Part shown: positions 32,717 to 40,211 of the stretch, in pieces | Layout of the letters: every line of letters starts with the position of its first letter | Numbering within the stretch: the stretch's first letter is position 1 | DNA from: Duganella sacchari | Lineage (GTDB): Bacteria; Pseudomonadota; Gammaproteobacteria; Burkholderiales; Burkholderiaceae_D | Assembly: GCF_900143065.1 (NCBI RefSeq) | Contig: NZ_FRCX01000003.1 | Location: forward strand, 62,001 to 126,000 | Reading direction: 5' to 3' | Length of the DNA stretch: 64,000 nt | Position numbers and translations under genes: made by a program | The notes under the pieces: model-generated | Seen by the model: the letters and a program-made list of their open reading frames with translations, nothing else | The model's database searches: none | Told to the model about the DNA's origin: nothing

Positions 32717-35011
32717 ATGAAGTTAGAAAAACTACGCTTAGTTCGCGAAGAGTTACAAGACGAATTTTATCAAGAAGACATCACCTCTTCAATTTTTTAT
32801 TATTTTAATAAAAGATGGATAGAACTCGATAAAACTTCTACTTTATCAAAAACTGTTCATAATAATCTGGAGCTAAGCAAATTAGAACCGGTTGCGCTGC
32901 GTCGAAAAGGAAGTAAAAATATCTGGGTTTCTTGCTCAGAAATTGAATGTTGCATTGCTTTGTATTTTTCAAATAGTGCTCCAAAAGTACTAGAAGTATA
33001 TAGACGCAGGATTAACAATGTAGTAAAAAGAGCATCAAATGCTTATAAAGTTTCTCACAATCAATTAACCCAACTTCTTGCAAGGGACTCCTTTCGAGAG
33101 AAACTTCATAAGGCACTTACGTCAATTTCTCATGCTGACCTTACTAGTGAAGAAGAGCAAGAAGGTAATCTGAATAAAATTCTTGCTGTGTTTGCATTAG
33201 ATATAGATCATTTTAAGCAAATAAATGATACTTATGGTCACCTTTATGGTGATCAAGTACTTAAAACATTTGCTATTAGACTTGAAAGAGCTGCTGACAA
33301 TATAGCACTCGAGCTATCCGATAATATTGAAATATCGATTGGCCATCCTTCAGGCGAAGAATTTTTGATCTTGGTACAAGGTTATATATCTAAAGATACT
33401 ATTATTAAAATAGCAAATCAATTTCGATTGGAAATATCGGACTCGCCCTTGCCTTCTGATAAAGAATGGGAAGATTTAAGTAAGCGAGAAAATTTATCGC
33501 CAATTATTCTTCCACAATTACATGAAAGAAATGTCACTACCAGTGTAGGCTTAGCTTTTTATGCTTTATCGCAAGAGGGAGAGATTACTCAAGATGAAAT
33601 TACCTCTATTTTAGACCGCGCTGATACAGCACTATATAGAGCAAAATCAGGTGGGCGAAATCAAGTTATTTCATTTGATGATATTCTTAGCAACTGTGGT
33701 CGAGTATTAGAACATGATATAGCCGCTCGTGTAATTGCTATTGATATTGGAAAAAATGTAGGTGTTTCAATCGGACAGGAATTCAAAGTATTCTCCACAA
33801 GTTATAGTGGAAAAAAAGGATTCATGATAAATGACGGCCGCACGTCTAGGACAATTGGAAATTATCCTCGAATTGAAATAACAACTATAACCGTATTTAA
33901 TGTACAACCAGAGGTTTCATTTGCCTATATTTCTGATATAAAAGAAAAAGAATCATCTGTAACAATAGAAAAGGGGGCTTTATTAGAGCTAATCCCTACA
34001 GGAAGTATTGCTCACCTACTAACTGGTAGATCAAAATATTTTCCTGATGCAATGGAGCATATCAAAGTAGGTGATTTATCGGCTCTGCAAAATTTTATTG
34101 ATAAATATGCAACAAGTAAAAATAGTACTTTTTCTATTGTTTTTAGATTTTCAGCTGAACAAGAATATTTTAAGCGATATGGAAGTGCAGCGTTGAATTC
34201 AGCTCTTGCTAGACTGTATCGAGAAGTTCAAGCGATCTTTCCAGTTGAGTCTATAGTTAGAATTTTGGATACCAGTTCAATTTGCGTAGTTGGATTTGAA
34301 AATAATTATAAAGAAAATAGCGTAGCCGATCTTATTAAAGAATTGGATACTCAGCTACCCGAATTACGTCTAGTAGCTGGAATATTTGGGCAAACCGATG
34401 TGAAGCGAGAAGAAAAATCGAACTACGGTAAGCTAGACATAATGCATTCAATCGATTTTGCACGCTATGCCGCGTCCGATTATGTAAAAAGAGAAAACTC
34501 CAAACTGATTCGTTTTGGACATATAGTTGCACAGAATATTCTTAGAGCACTTTTCGATTTAAAGTCTACAACTCAAGGCATCGCTGACTTTGAGAAATTG
34601 AGCTCGCTTGGAGTGAGTAGTGCCGAATTTATAAATCTTGGTGGACTACTGTATAGAGCAAAAAATAACTCAAAACATGCGGCAGATCTTTATGAGATTG
34701 CGGTAAAAAAGAACCCAGCGGCCATCACTTATAAAACCAACTTTGGCTTAGCAACTTACTTTTCATCGCAGACTGACCGTGGTTTAACTCTATTGGCATC
34801 TCTCACTAATGAGGAACTACAAGTTGCGTTAGAAAAATATCCATATGGATTCCTCGGTTACACAGCGCTTCTCGCTAAAGCAAAAATTTCCGAGTCAACG
34901 TTATTTGATGCCGAGCGATTTTCCTGGATGGCAGTCGCGGCGATAAAGTTGGAGAAATATAACAGACACGGAATGATTCAAATCATTCAGTCTGCATTAG
35001 CTATGCAATGA
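32717..35011 (+). CDS. Soluble tandem-cyclase-fold GGDEF protein with TPR-like tail
   Basis: This 764-residue protein has no signal peptide or membrane helix. Residues 1-130 are helical. Residues about 150-325 form a GGDEF domain with LDIDHFKQINDTYGH at 161-175, an SGEEF signature at 212-216 (first Gly replaced by Ser) and DRADTALYRAKSGGRNQV at 300-317. No RxxD inhibitory site precedes SGEEF. Residues 335-430 are beta-rich. Residues about 470-602 look like a second, degenerate cyclase fold (RFSAEQEYFKRYG, IDFARYAASDYVKRENS). Residues 640-700 resemble TPR helices. It could make c-di-GMP or another nucleotide. The gene is extremely AT-rich, unlike its neighbours, and lacks a clear ribosome-binding site. 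Confidence 0.85.
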   Translation: MKLEKLRLVREELQDEFYQEDITSSIFYYFNKRWIELDKTSTLSKTVHNNLELSKLEPVALRRKGSKNIWVSCSEIECCIALYFSNSAPKVLEVYRRRINNVVKRASNAYKVSHNQLTQLLARDSFREKLHKALTSISHADLTSEEEQEGNLNKILAVFALDIDHFKQINDTYGHLYGDQVLKTFAIRLERAADNIALELSDNIEISIGHPSGEEFLILVQGYISKDTIIKIANQFRLEISDSPLPSDKEWEDLSKRENLSPIILPQLHERNVTTSVGLAFYALSQEGEITQDEITSILDRADTALYRAKSGGRNQVISFDDILSNCGRVLEHDIAARVIAIDIGKNVGVSIGQEFKVFSTSYSGKKGFMINDGRTSRTIGNYPRIEITTITVFNVQPEVSFAYISDIKEKESSVTIEKGALLELIPTGSIAHLLTGRSKYFPDAMEHIKVGDLSALQNFIDKYATSKNSTFSIVFRFSAEQEYFKRYGSAALNSALARLYREVQAIFPVESIVRILDTSSICVVGFENNYKENSVADLIKELDTQLPELRLVAGIFGQTDVKREEKSNYGKLDIMHSIDFARYAASDYVKRENSKLIRFGHIVAQNILRALFDLKSTTQGIADFEKLSSLGVSSAEFINLGGLLYRAKNNSKHAADLYEIAVKKNPAAITYKTNFGLATYFSSQTDRGLTLLASLTNEELQVALEKYPYGFLGYTALLAKAKISESTLFDAERFSWMAVAAIKLEKYNRHGMIQIIQSALAMQ

Positions 35012-35053
35012 AGTAGAACTATAGTTAAGTTTGCCACATAAACACAAAGCAAA

Positions 35054-35088
35054 AAGGCCAGACTCTGCATCAAGCAGAGTCCGGCCTT
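35054..35088 (-). terminator. Intrinsic terminator of the outer-membrane protein gene
   Basis: AAGGCC and GACTCTGC pair with GCAGAGTC and GGCCTT, with one mismatch between the two helices and a five-base loop. Read on the minus strand it is followed by a T-run. On the plus strand there is no T-run, so it serves mainly the leftward gene. Confidence 0.85.
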
Positions 35089-35104
35089 CAAGACTAAGCA
35101 GAAC

Positions 35105-35710
35105 TTAGAAGTTGTAGCGCAGGCCAGCAGTGATGGCGCCGGCTTTACGGCCAACATCGGTACCGCTCTTGCCGTAGTTTTCATACTCCAGCGAGACCTT
35201 GACGTTTTTGTTGATGGCGTACTCGCCACCCACCGATGCGTACAACTTGGTTTTGTTCTCGTCGCCGAGACCATTGGCAGCGGCGATGCCGGTCTGCGTC
35301 ACTTCATTGTGGTTACGCGCCACACCCAGTTTGCCGAACACGGAGAAGTCCTGCGCCACTGGCCAGGTGCCTTTACCGGCCAGGTAGTACGAGTGTGCAT
35401 CAGTGCTCACGCCGCCAGGCAGGCCGCCTGCGGTGTAGTTGTAGCTGCGCTTGCCGAAGTCGGTGTAGCCAGCTTCCACTGCCCAGGTGCTGTCGATGTT
35501 GTAGCCACCGTAGATTTTGCCAGCGGCCTTGGTGCCGGTACGGCTGTCGCTGCTGACGGAACCGCCAGCGCCCATGTCGTAACGGCTGCCCACGACACCC
35601 ACACCAACGTAACCGGTGCCGGCTGCATCCTGGGTGTTGCTTTGTGCGAAGGCGGAAGTACCACTCAGAGCGGCGGCGGAAGCGACTAATGCAAACAGAA
35701 TTTTTTTCAT
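35105..35710 (-). CDS. OmpA-like eight-stranded outer-membrane beta-barrel protein
   Basis: The 201-residue protein has a signal peptide (MKKILFALVASAAALSGTSAFA) and alternating beta strands such as GYVGVGVVGSRYD, AAGKIYGGYNIDSTWAVEAGYTDFG and VKVSLEYENYG. It ends in the outer-membrane sorting signal GLRYNF with a terminal Phe. The peptidoglycan-binding OmpA C-terminal domain is absent, so it is a barrel-only member (OmpA/OmpW-type fold). Its role is unknown; small barrels of this type act in adhesion or envelope stability. It is monocistronic with its own terminator. Confidence 0.9.
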   Translation of the reverse strand: MKKILFALVASAAALSGTSAFAQSNTQDAAGTGYVGVGVVGSRYDMGAGGSVSSDSRTGTKAAGKIYGGYNIDSTWAVEAGYTDFGKRSYNYTAGGLPGGVSTDAHSYYLAGKGTWPVAQDFSVFGKLGVARNHNEVTQTGIAAANGLGDENKTKLYASVGGEYAINKNVKVSLEYENYGKSGTDVGRKAGAITAGLRYNF

Positions 35711-35936
35711 GATGTTGATCTTTCAGCAAAAAGTTGTTCAGGACTTGCTTGGGATCGCAGTTGCTTTGAATTGCGATGTGTCCAAGATAGCACTCCAACC
35801 AACATCTGTGGCCACCGAATTAGTAATAAGTGTGACGAGATGTAAGCCAAACGATCATTGGCAAATTTCAAGATGCGCCAAACTTAAAGTAAGCTTAAAA
35901 GAACAACTGTTCCGTTAACGGTTTGCCAATCCTGCG

Positions 35937-36533
35937 CTATAAAATCAGGCGGAAGGTCAGGTTGATGCGCGGCCCGCGTGGCGTGCGCTCCTTGTTAATC
36001 CCGTGCAGCCAGTGCTTTTGTAACGCGCCAGCCATCAGCAACAGGCAGCCATCGCCAAGCGCCAGCTGCACTTTCTTCGGCAAGTGACGGTGTTTGAGGA
36101 TGAAGGTCCGCGGTGCGCCAAAGCTGACCGACGCAATCGCCGGTTCGGGCCCCAGTTCGCGCTCGTCGTCGGCGTGGAAGCCCATGCTGTCGCGCTCATC
36201 GCGGTAGTAATTGAGCAGCACGCTGTTAAAGCGCCGGCCCGTGACACGTTCAACGGTCTGTTTGATATGCAATTGCAGCGCCGTGAATGGCTGCGGGTGA
36301 AAGGTTTTGCCCGAGTAGCGGTAACTGGCCTCGCCATGCCAGGCCGACAGGCGCGGCTGCTTGTGCAGCTTGCCCCAGACCTGGATTTCCTCCTCGCGCC
36401 AGCCGGTTTCGGCCAGCAGGCGACGCATTACCTCGTCCGGCGCCAGGTCTAGCGGCAGGCGCTGCTGGAACCACAGTTCGCCATCGTCAATCGGCATGGG
36501 CGTGAGGCGGGTGTCGTCGGCAAATAAGTCCAT
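35937..36533 (-). CDS. AlkB-type 2-oxoglutarate/Fe(II)-dependent dioxygenase
   Basis: The 198-residue enzyme has the iron ligands His120, Asp122 (GFHADDE) and His177 (HWLHGINKE), and the 2-oxoglutarate-binding arginines in PRINLTFR (Arg189, Arg195). LLNYYRDERDSMGFHADDE is the typical nucleotide-recognition stretch of ALKBH2-like members. AlkB enzymes remove methyl groups from alkylated DNA and RNA bases by oxidation. It is a stand-alone gene, divergent from the molybdopterin-domain gene with 42 bases between starts. Confidence 0.93.
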   Translation of the reverse strand: MDLFADDTRLTPMPIDDGELWFQQRLPLDLAPDEVMRRLLAETGWREEEIQVWGKLHKQPRLSAWHGEASYRYSGKTFHPQPFTALQLHIKQTVERVTGRRFNSVLLNYYRDERDSMGFHADDERELGPEPAIASVSFGAPRTFILKHRHLPKKVQLALGDGCLLLMAGALQKHWLHGINKERTPRGPRINLTFRLIL

Positions 36534-36575
36534 GCGCGGTATGATAACGGCACTACGATTTCAGGAGTACTTCGC

Positions 36576-37157
36576 ATGAAAAAACGCCAGTTCCTGGGTA
36601 CGGCTGCACTGGCCGGCCTGTCCGCAGCAGCCTTGCCGTCGCGTGCAGCAGCCACCGCCGCCGGTCCGGCCCTGCTGACCATCACTGGCGCCATCAGCAA
36701 ACCCAATCGCGGCAAGCTCGATCCGGCGCGCGACGTGATGATGGCCAAGCAGAAGATCAGCTTCGACAAGGCACATGCGTTCGACTATGCCGCGCTGGCG
36801 GCCCTGCCGGCCATCAGCATCAAGCCGACGCTGGAATACGACGCCAAACCGCATACGCTGCATGGTCCCTTGTTGCTGGACGTGGTGCAGGCAGCCGGCG
36901 CCCAGCTCAAGGACGACAGCAAGCTGATTTTACGTGCGGTGGATGGGTATGCGGCAGCCGTGACGGTAGCGCAAGCACGCACGCAACGCTGGATCGTCGC
37001 CACCCAGATGGATGGCGCACCAATGGCGCTGGGTGGACTCGGCCCGTTATGGGCGCTGTGCGACGCGGATAAAGTACCCGAGCTGGCCGCTATCCCGCTG
37101 GCGGGACGTTTCGGCGGCGCACCCTGGGCGCTCTATCACATTGAAGTGCAGGCTTAA
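36576..37157 (+). CDS. Exported protein with oxidoreductase molybdopterin-binding-like fold
   Basis: This 193-residue protein has an N-terminal export signal KKRQFLGTAALAGLSAAALPSRA. KRQFL is close to a Tat motif but has Lys in place of the first Arg. The mature part (LLTITGAISKPN, LHGPLLLDVVQAAGA, AVTVAQART, MALGGLGPLWALCD) resembles the sulfite-oxidase-type molybdopterin domain found in short periplasmic proteins. The cysteine that ligates molybdenum in true enzymes is not where expected, so cofactor binding is doubtful. It converges with the next gene, overlapping by four bases. Confidence 0.75.
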   Translation: MKKRQFLGTAALAGLSAAALPSRAAATAAGPALLTITGAISKPNRGKLDPARDVMMAKQKISFDKAHAFDYAALAALPAISIKPTLEYDAKPHTLHGPLLLDVVQAAGAQLKDDSKLILRAVDGYAAAVTVAQARTQRWIVATQMDGAPMALGGLGPLWALCDADKVPELAAIPLAGRFGGAPWALYHIEVQA

Positions 37158-37516
37158 GCGTAGGCTTCGGCCAGACTCATGACACGTGGAGTGATGGTGA
37201 TGCCGATGCCGCCGAACAGGGCAGTCAGCGCAGCCATATTGGCTTCCATCTCTTCGGTTTTCCAGCCTTCGAACAGGTCGGTGCCAGCTTTCTGGAAGTG
37301 CAGGTCCAGCACTTTGCCGCGGTCCTTGTGGGTATAAGGGCCGCTATAAGTTTGCTTGAAGCCCAGCGCGGTCAGTTGCGCCAGCACTTCATTCGGTGGA
37401 TTGTCCGGATCGGTTGCCATAAACACGCCGAAGGTTTTACCTGGCGGTTTGGCGGCGACGTCGACGTCGTAAATTCCAGGCGCTTTGGTGACGGTTGTAC
37501 TTTTCAGAAATAACAT
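37154..37516 (-). CDS. Conserved small cytosolic protein of unknown function
   Basis: The 120-residue protein has no signal or membrane segment. It has a beta-rich start (STTVTKAPGIYDVDV) and a helical end (EEMEANMAALTALFG). I do not recognise a catalytic motif. Codon use is typical of the core genome. The upstream region holds a long hairpin (37558-37595) that may affect its expression. Confidence 0.75.
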   Translation of the reverse strand: MLFLKSTTVTKAPGIYDVDVAAKPPGKTFGVFMATDPDNPPNEVLAQLTALGFKQTYSGPYTHKDRGKVLDLHFQKAGTDLFEGWKTEEMEANMAALTALFGGIGITITPRVMSLAEAYA

Positions 37517-37557
37517 GTTCTTACCCCTACTATTCAGTTGCGCCGGTTTAAGCTTGC

Positions 37558-37595
37558 AGCTTGATTCTTGTAGAAAACATTCTAAGAATCAAGCT
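37558..37595. repeat. Long inverted repeat upstream of a hypothetical gene
   Basis: AGCTTGATTCTT (37558-37569) is repeated exactly inverted as AAGAATCAAGCT (37584-37595). A further TAGAA/TTCTA pair lies inside, giving about 16 base pairs with a two-base bulge and a four-base loop. It lies 42 bases upstream of the start codon at 37516 and could be an operator or a transcript hairpin. Confidence 0.7.
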
Positions 37596-37748
37596 TATTG
37601 CTAATTCGGAGGTTTGTCGACTGATCCCGGTACTTATTTGTGAATTCGTACCAATAAAACTGCAACCAGCTTACTCCGCACAAAGGCTACACCTACTTAA
37701 AATATAGTTGTTAAGTAGTAATTTGCAAGGAGTTACGCACAGAAGCGC

Positions 37749-38573
37749 TTATTTCTGCTGCTTACGGTGCGCCAGCGCTTGTGTCGGCGGCACGAGAGCA
37801 GCATACAACGCTCCCGTGGCCGCATCCCACGCGGACACCGCCTGCTGCTGGCGCGCCACAGTGGCAAGATCGCCACGCGCAATCGGACCGCTCAGCGCTG
37901 GCGCTGCGCCCAGCCGGAATACGTTGGCCATCGACTCGGTTGCCAGTGGTTGCGCCAGCTGGCGCGCGACCGGCTCCGGAATCCCCGCCGCCTGGTAAGC
38001 GCGCAAGGCGGCGTCCAGCACGGTGACCAGGTAATTACTCGCAAATACCGCCGCCGCGTGATACACCGTCTTGGCCTCGGCGTTGATCGGCACCACTTGC
38101 GCGCCAATCGCTCGCAGCGCAGGCGTGAGTACGGCCAGCGCACCATCATCGCCCTCCACGCCGCAGAACGTGCCTGAAAATTGTGCAGCAACCGCCGCTG
38201 GATCGGCAAAGCTGCGGATCGGATGCACGCTGGCGACCAGCGCGCCGGCCTCGCGCGCGTGCTGCAAACGGTCCGAGGCCAGCGCGCCGCTGCAATGAAA
38301 AACGATGCTGCCGTCGAGCGCTACGGCCTGCGCCAGCGCTGCGCATGCGGGGACGATCTGGTCATCGCCGACCGCCAGCACATGCACGCCAGCAGGCCGC
38401 AGCTGGGCATAATCCGTCGCCACGCTACCGGCGCCGATGAAGTCCACTGCCAGCTGCGCCGATGCCGCCGAACGCGTCAGCACTTGCTGGATCTGATATC
38501 CACGCGCAGCCAGCAACCGCCCCAGCACGCGGCCGACATGGCCGGCGCCGATCAGATTGAACGTAACAGGCAT
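37749..38573 (-). CDS. Rossmann-like and DUF2520 domain-containing protein
   Basis: The 274-residue protein has an N-terminal nucleotide-binding fold with IGAGHVGRVLGRLLAARGY (GxGxxG) and HCSGAL and VHPIRSF motifs. A helical DUF2520 domain with YHAAAVFASNYLVTVLDAA follows. The layout is like pyrroline-5-carboxylate or F420-dependent reductases; the substrate is not known. Its start shares one base with the stop of the upstream DUF924 gene, so the two are cotranscribed. Confidence 0.9.
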   Translation of the reverse strand: MPVTFNLIGAGHVGRVLGRLLAARGYQIQQVLTRSAASAQLAVDFIGAGSVATDYAQLRPAGVHVLAVGDDQIVPACAALAQAVALDGSIVFHCSGALASDRLQHAREAGALVASVHPIRSFADPAAVAAQFSGTFCGVEGDDGALAVLTPALRAIGAQVVPINAEAKTVYHAAAVFASNYLVTVLDAALRAYQAAGIPEPVARQLAQPLATESMANVFRLGAAPALSGPIARGDLATVARQQQAVSAWDAATGALYAALVPPTQALAHRKQQK

Positions 38574-39184
38574 CAGAATCCCGATCCCGGCTGCTTGAGG
38601 AATGCCACTTCTTCGGGTGTCGATTCGCGGCCCAGTATGTCATTGCGATGCGGGAAGCGGCCGAAGCGCCGTATCACTTCGCGGTGGCGCTGGGCGTAAT
38701 CCAGCATGCCGGCAATGCCCTGGCTGGTGGCGGCGGAAGCCGTGTTGCGCTCCGCATCCGCCATCCGCATGAACAAGGCCACCGACTGCTCCTGCATCGC
38801 CATGTTTTCCGCATGTTCCAGCGGCAGATAGACAAAGGCCCGCTGCAAAGGCGGCAGCGCCTTGTCCTCACCGGCATCGATCATGTCCAGCGCGGCCTGC
38901 AAGGCCTGATGGTCGCCAGCAAAGGACAGCGGCGTGCCGCGGTACACATTGCGGCAGAACTGGTCCAGCACCAGGATGCGCGCGAGCGCCGCTTGCGGGC
39001 CTTCCGCATCCCATTGATGCAGGCCGCCTTCCAGCGCCTGCTCTATCTGCGCGCCGAAACGCTGGGCGATCTCGCGGTCAAACGCGTCATCCTTCTGAAA
39101 CCATTCGCGGCGTGGCGCGTCAGCGGCCTGTCCTTGGGCCGGCTGAAACCAGAAATCAAATACTGCCTGGGCTTGTGCATTCAT
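38573..39184 (-). CDS. DUF924 family protein
   Basis: The 203-residue all-helical protein carries the DUF924 hallmarks VFDFWF near the N-terminus, LVLDQFCRNVYRGT in the middle, FVYLPLEHAENM and RFGRFPHRNDILGRES near the end. DUF924 proteins have a TPR-like fold and no established function. It is the first gene of a two-gene unit with the DUF2520 protein and lies 11 bases after the MgtC-like gene's stop codon, though that gene runs in the same direction upstream. Confidence 0.9.
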   Translation of the reverse strand: MNAQAQAVFDFWFQPAQGQAADAPRREWFQKDDAFDREIAQRFGAQIEQALEGGLHQWDAEGPQAALARILVLDQFCRNVYRGTPLSFAGDHQALQAALDMIDAGEDKALPPLQRAFVYLPLEHAENMAMQEQSVALFMRMADAERNTASAATSQGIAGMLDYAQRHREVIRRFGRFPHRNDILGRESTPEEVAFLKQPGSGF

Positions 39185-39195
39185 ATAGGTATCGG

Positions 39196-39942
39196 TCAGT
39201 TGCGGGCGTGCGTAATCTGGAAGCTATGGATGCCTTCGAAGTCGACCAGTTCCGCCGACAGCACCGACATCGGCGAACCACTGCGCTTGCTGAGTGCAAT
39301 CGCCACAAAGCGCCATTCCTGCATTCCGTTTTCGCTGCCTATCATCATAGACCCACCGGCGATTTCATAGCCGCGCTGTAGGGCCATCGCGCGCAATGCC
39401 GGCTCCTGCGGCTTGTAGCCAGTCTTGAAACGCATGGTGATCGCAATGGCGTGGCGCGACGGCAGCCAGGCTTCCACCCGGGTCAGGAAAATCATCGAGC
39501 CGGCGCACAGTATCGCCAGGCCGATGGCGCCCATATAAAAGCCCACGCCCACCATCACGCCGATCACCGACGAGGCCCAGATCGACGCAGCAGTGGTCAA
39601 ACCGCTGATGTTAAAGCCTTCGCGCATGATGACGCCGGCGCCAAGGAAGCCGATGCCGGTCACGATGCCTTGCACGATACGGGTCGGATCGGAGTTCACC
39701 AGATAGGTCGACACATGGCCGCCAAACCAGTGCCCCGGATAGCCGCCGATCACCGTCAGCGCGGCGGAGGCCATGCACACCAGGCCATAGGTCCGCATGC
39801 CTGCCGCCCGGCCGTGATACGAGCGCTCGTAGCCCACCAGCAGGCCAAGCAGCAGCGCGCCCAGCAAATTCAACAAAATCACCGCATTGGTGGCCAGTTC
39901 GGATTGCGACCAATAGGCCTGCAGGAATTCGATGGCGGGCAT
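39196..39942 (-). CDS. MgtC/SapB family membrane protein
   Basis: This 248-residue protein has an MgtC domain of five helices in its first 150 residues: LLGALLLGLLVGYERS, GMRTYGLVCMASAAL, GIVTGIGFLGAGVIM and GLTTAASIWASSVIG. A C-terminal cytoplasmic ACT-like tail follows. MgtC proteins interact with the F1Fo ATP synthase or P-type ATPases and support growth at low magnesium; whether this holds for this housekeeping-type member is unknown. It lies downstream of the 83-residue gene on the same strand. Confidence 0.92.
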   Translation of the reverse strand: MPAIEFLQAYWSQSELATNAVILLNLLGALLLGLLVGYERSYHGRAAGMRTYGLVCMASAALTVIGGYPGHWFGGHVSTYLVNSDPTRIVQGIVTGIGFLGAGVIMREGFNISGLTTAASIWASSVIGVMVGVGFYMGAIGLAILCAGSMIFLTRVEAWLPSRHAIAITMRFKTGYKPQEPALRAMALQRGYEIAGGSMMIGSENGMQEWRFVAIALSKRSGSPMSVLSAELVDFEGIHSFQITHARN

Positions 39943-39959
39943 GGTAAGCCTCTACTTTC

Positions 39960-40211
39960 TTATTTTTTGACGAGCTGCTTTTCGAAGGCGACATCCAGTT
40001 TGCTGAGGCGCTTGGGCGCAGCCGGCGCGATGCTGTTGACGAAGGCGACAAAATCATCGAGCTCCATGGGCGCACACAGCGGCGGATTGCCGGCGCCATC
40101 GGACAGGAAGAAGTGGCCGCTGCCGGTGACCGACATCGAGTATTTATCATTGCCGCTACGGCGTTTCAGGCGGTCTACCGCCGATGTAGCTCTGGTTGCG
40201 CGTCCGCTCAT
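39960..40211 (-). CDS. Small conserved hypothetical protein
   Basis: This 83-residue protein starts at an ATG overlapping the aminopeptidase stop codon by four bases (ATGA); a longer frame to 40307 lies inside the aminopeptidase gene and was not used. The middle reads KYSMSVTGSGHFFLSDGAGN, which looks like a small beta-rich domain, and the end is Lys rich. The family was not recognised. Confidence 0.7.
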   Translation of the reverse strand: MSGRATRATSAVDRLKRRSGNDKYSMSVTGSGHFFLSDGAGNPPLCAPMELDDFVAFVNSIAPAAPKRLSKLDVAFEKQLVKK

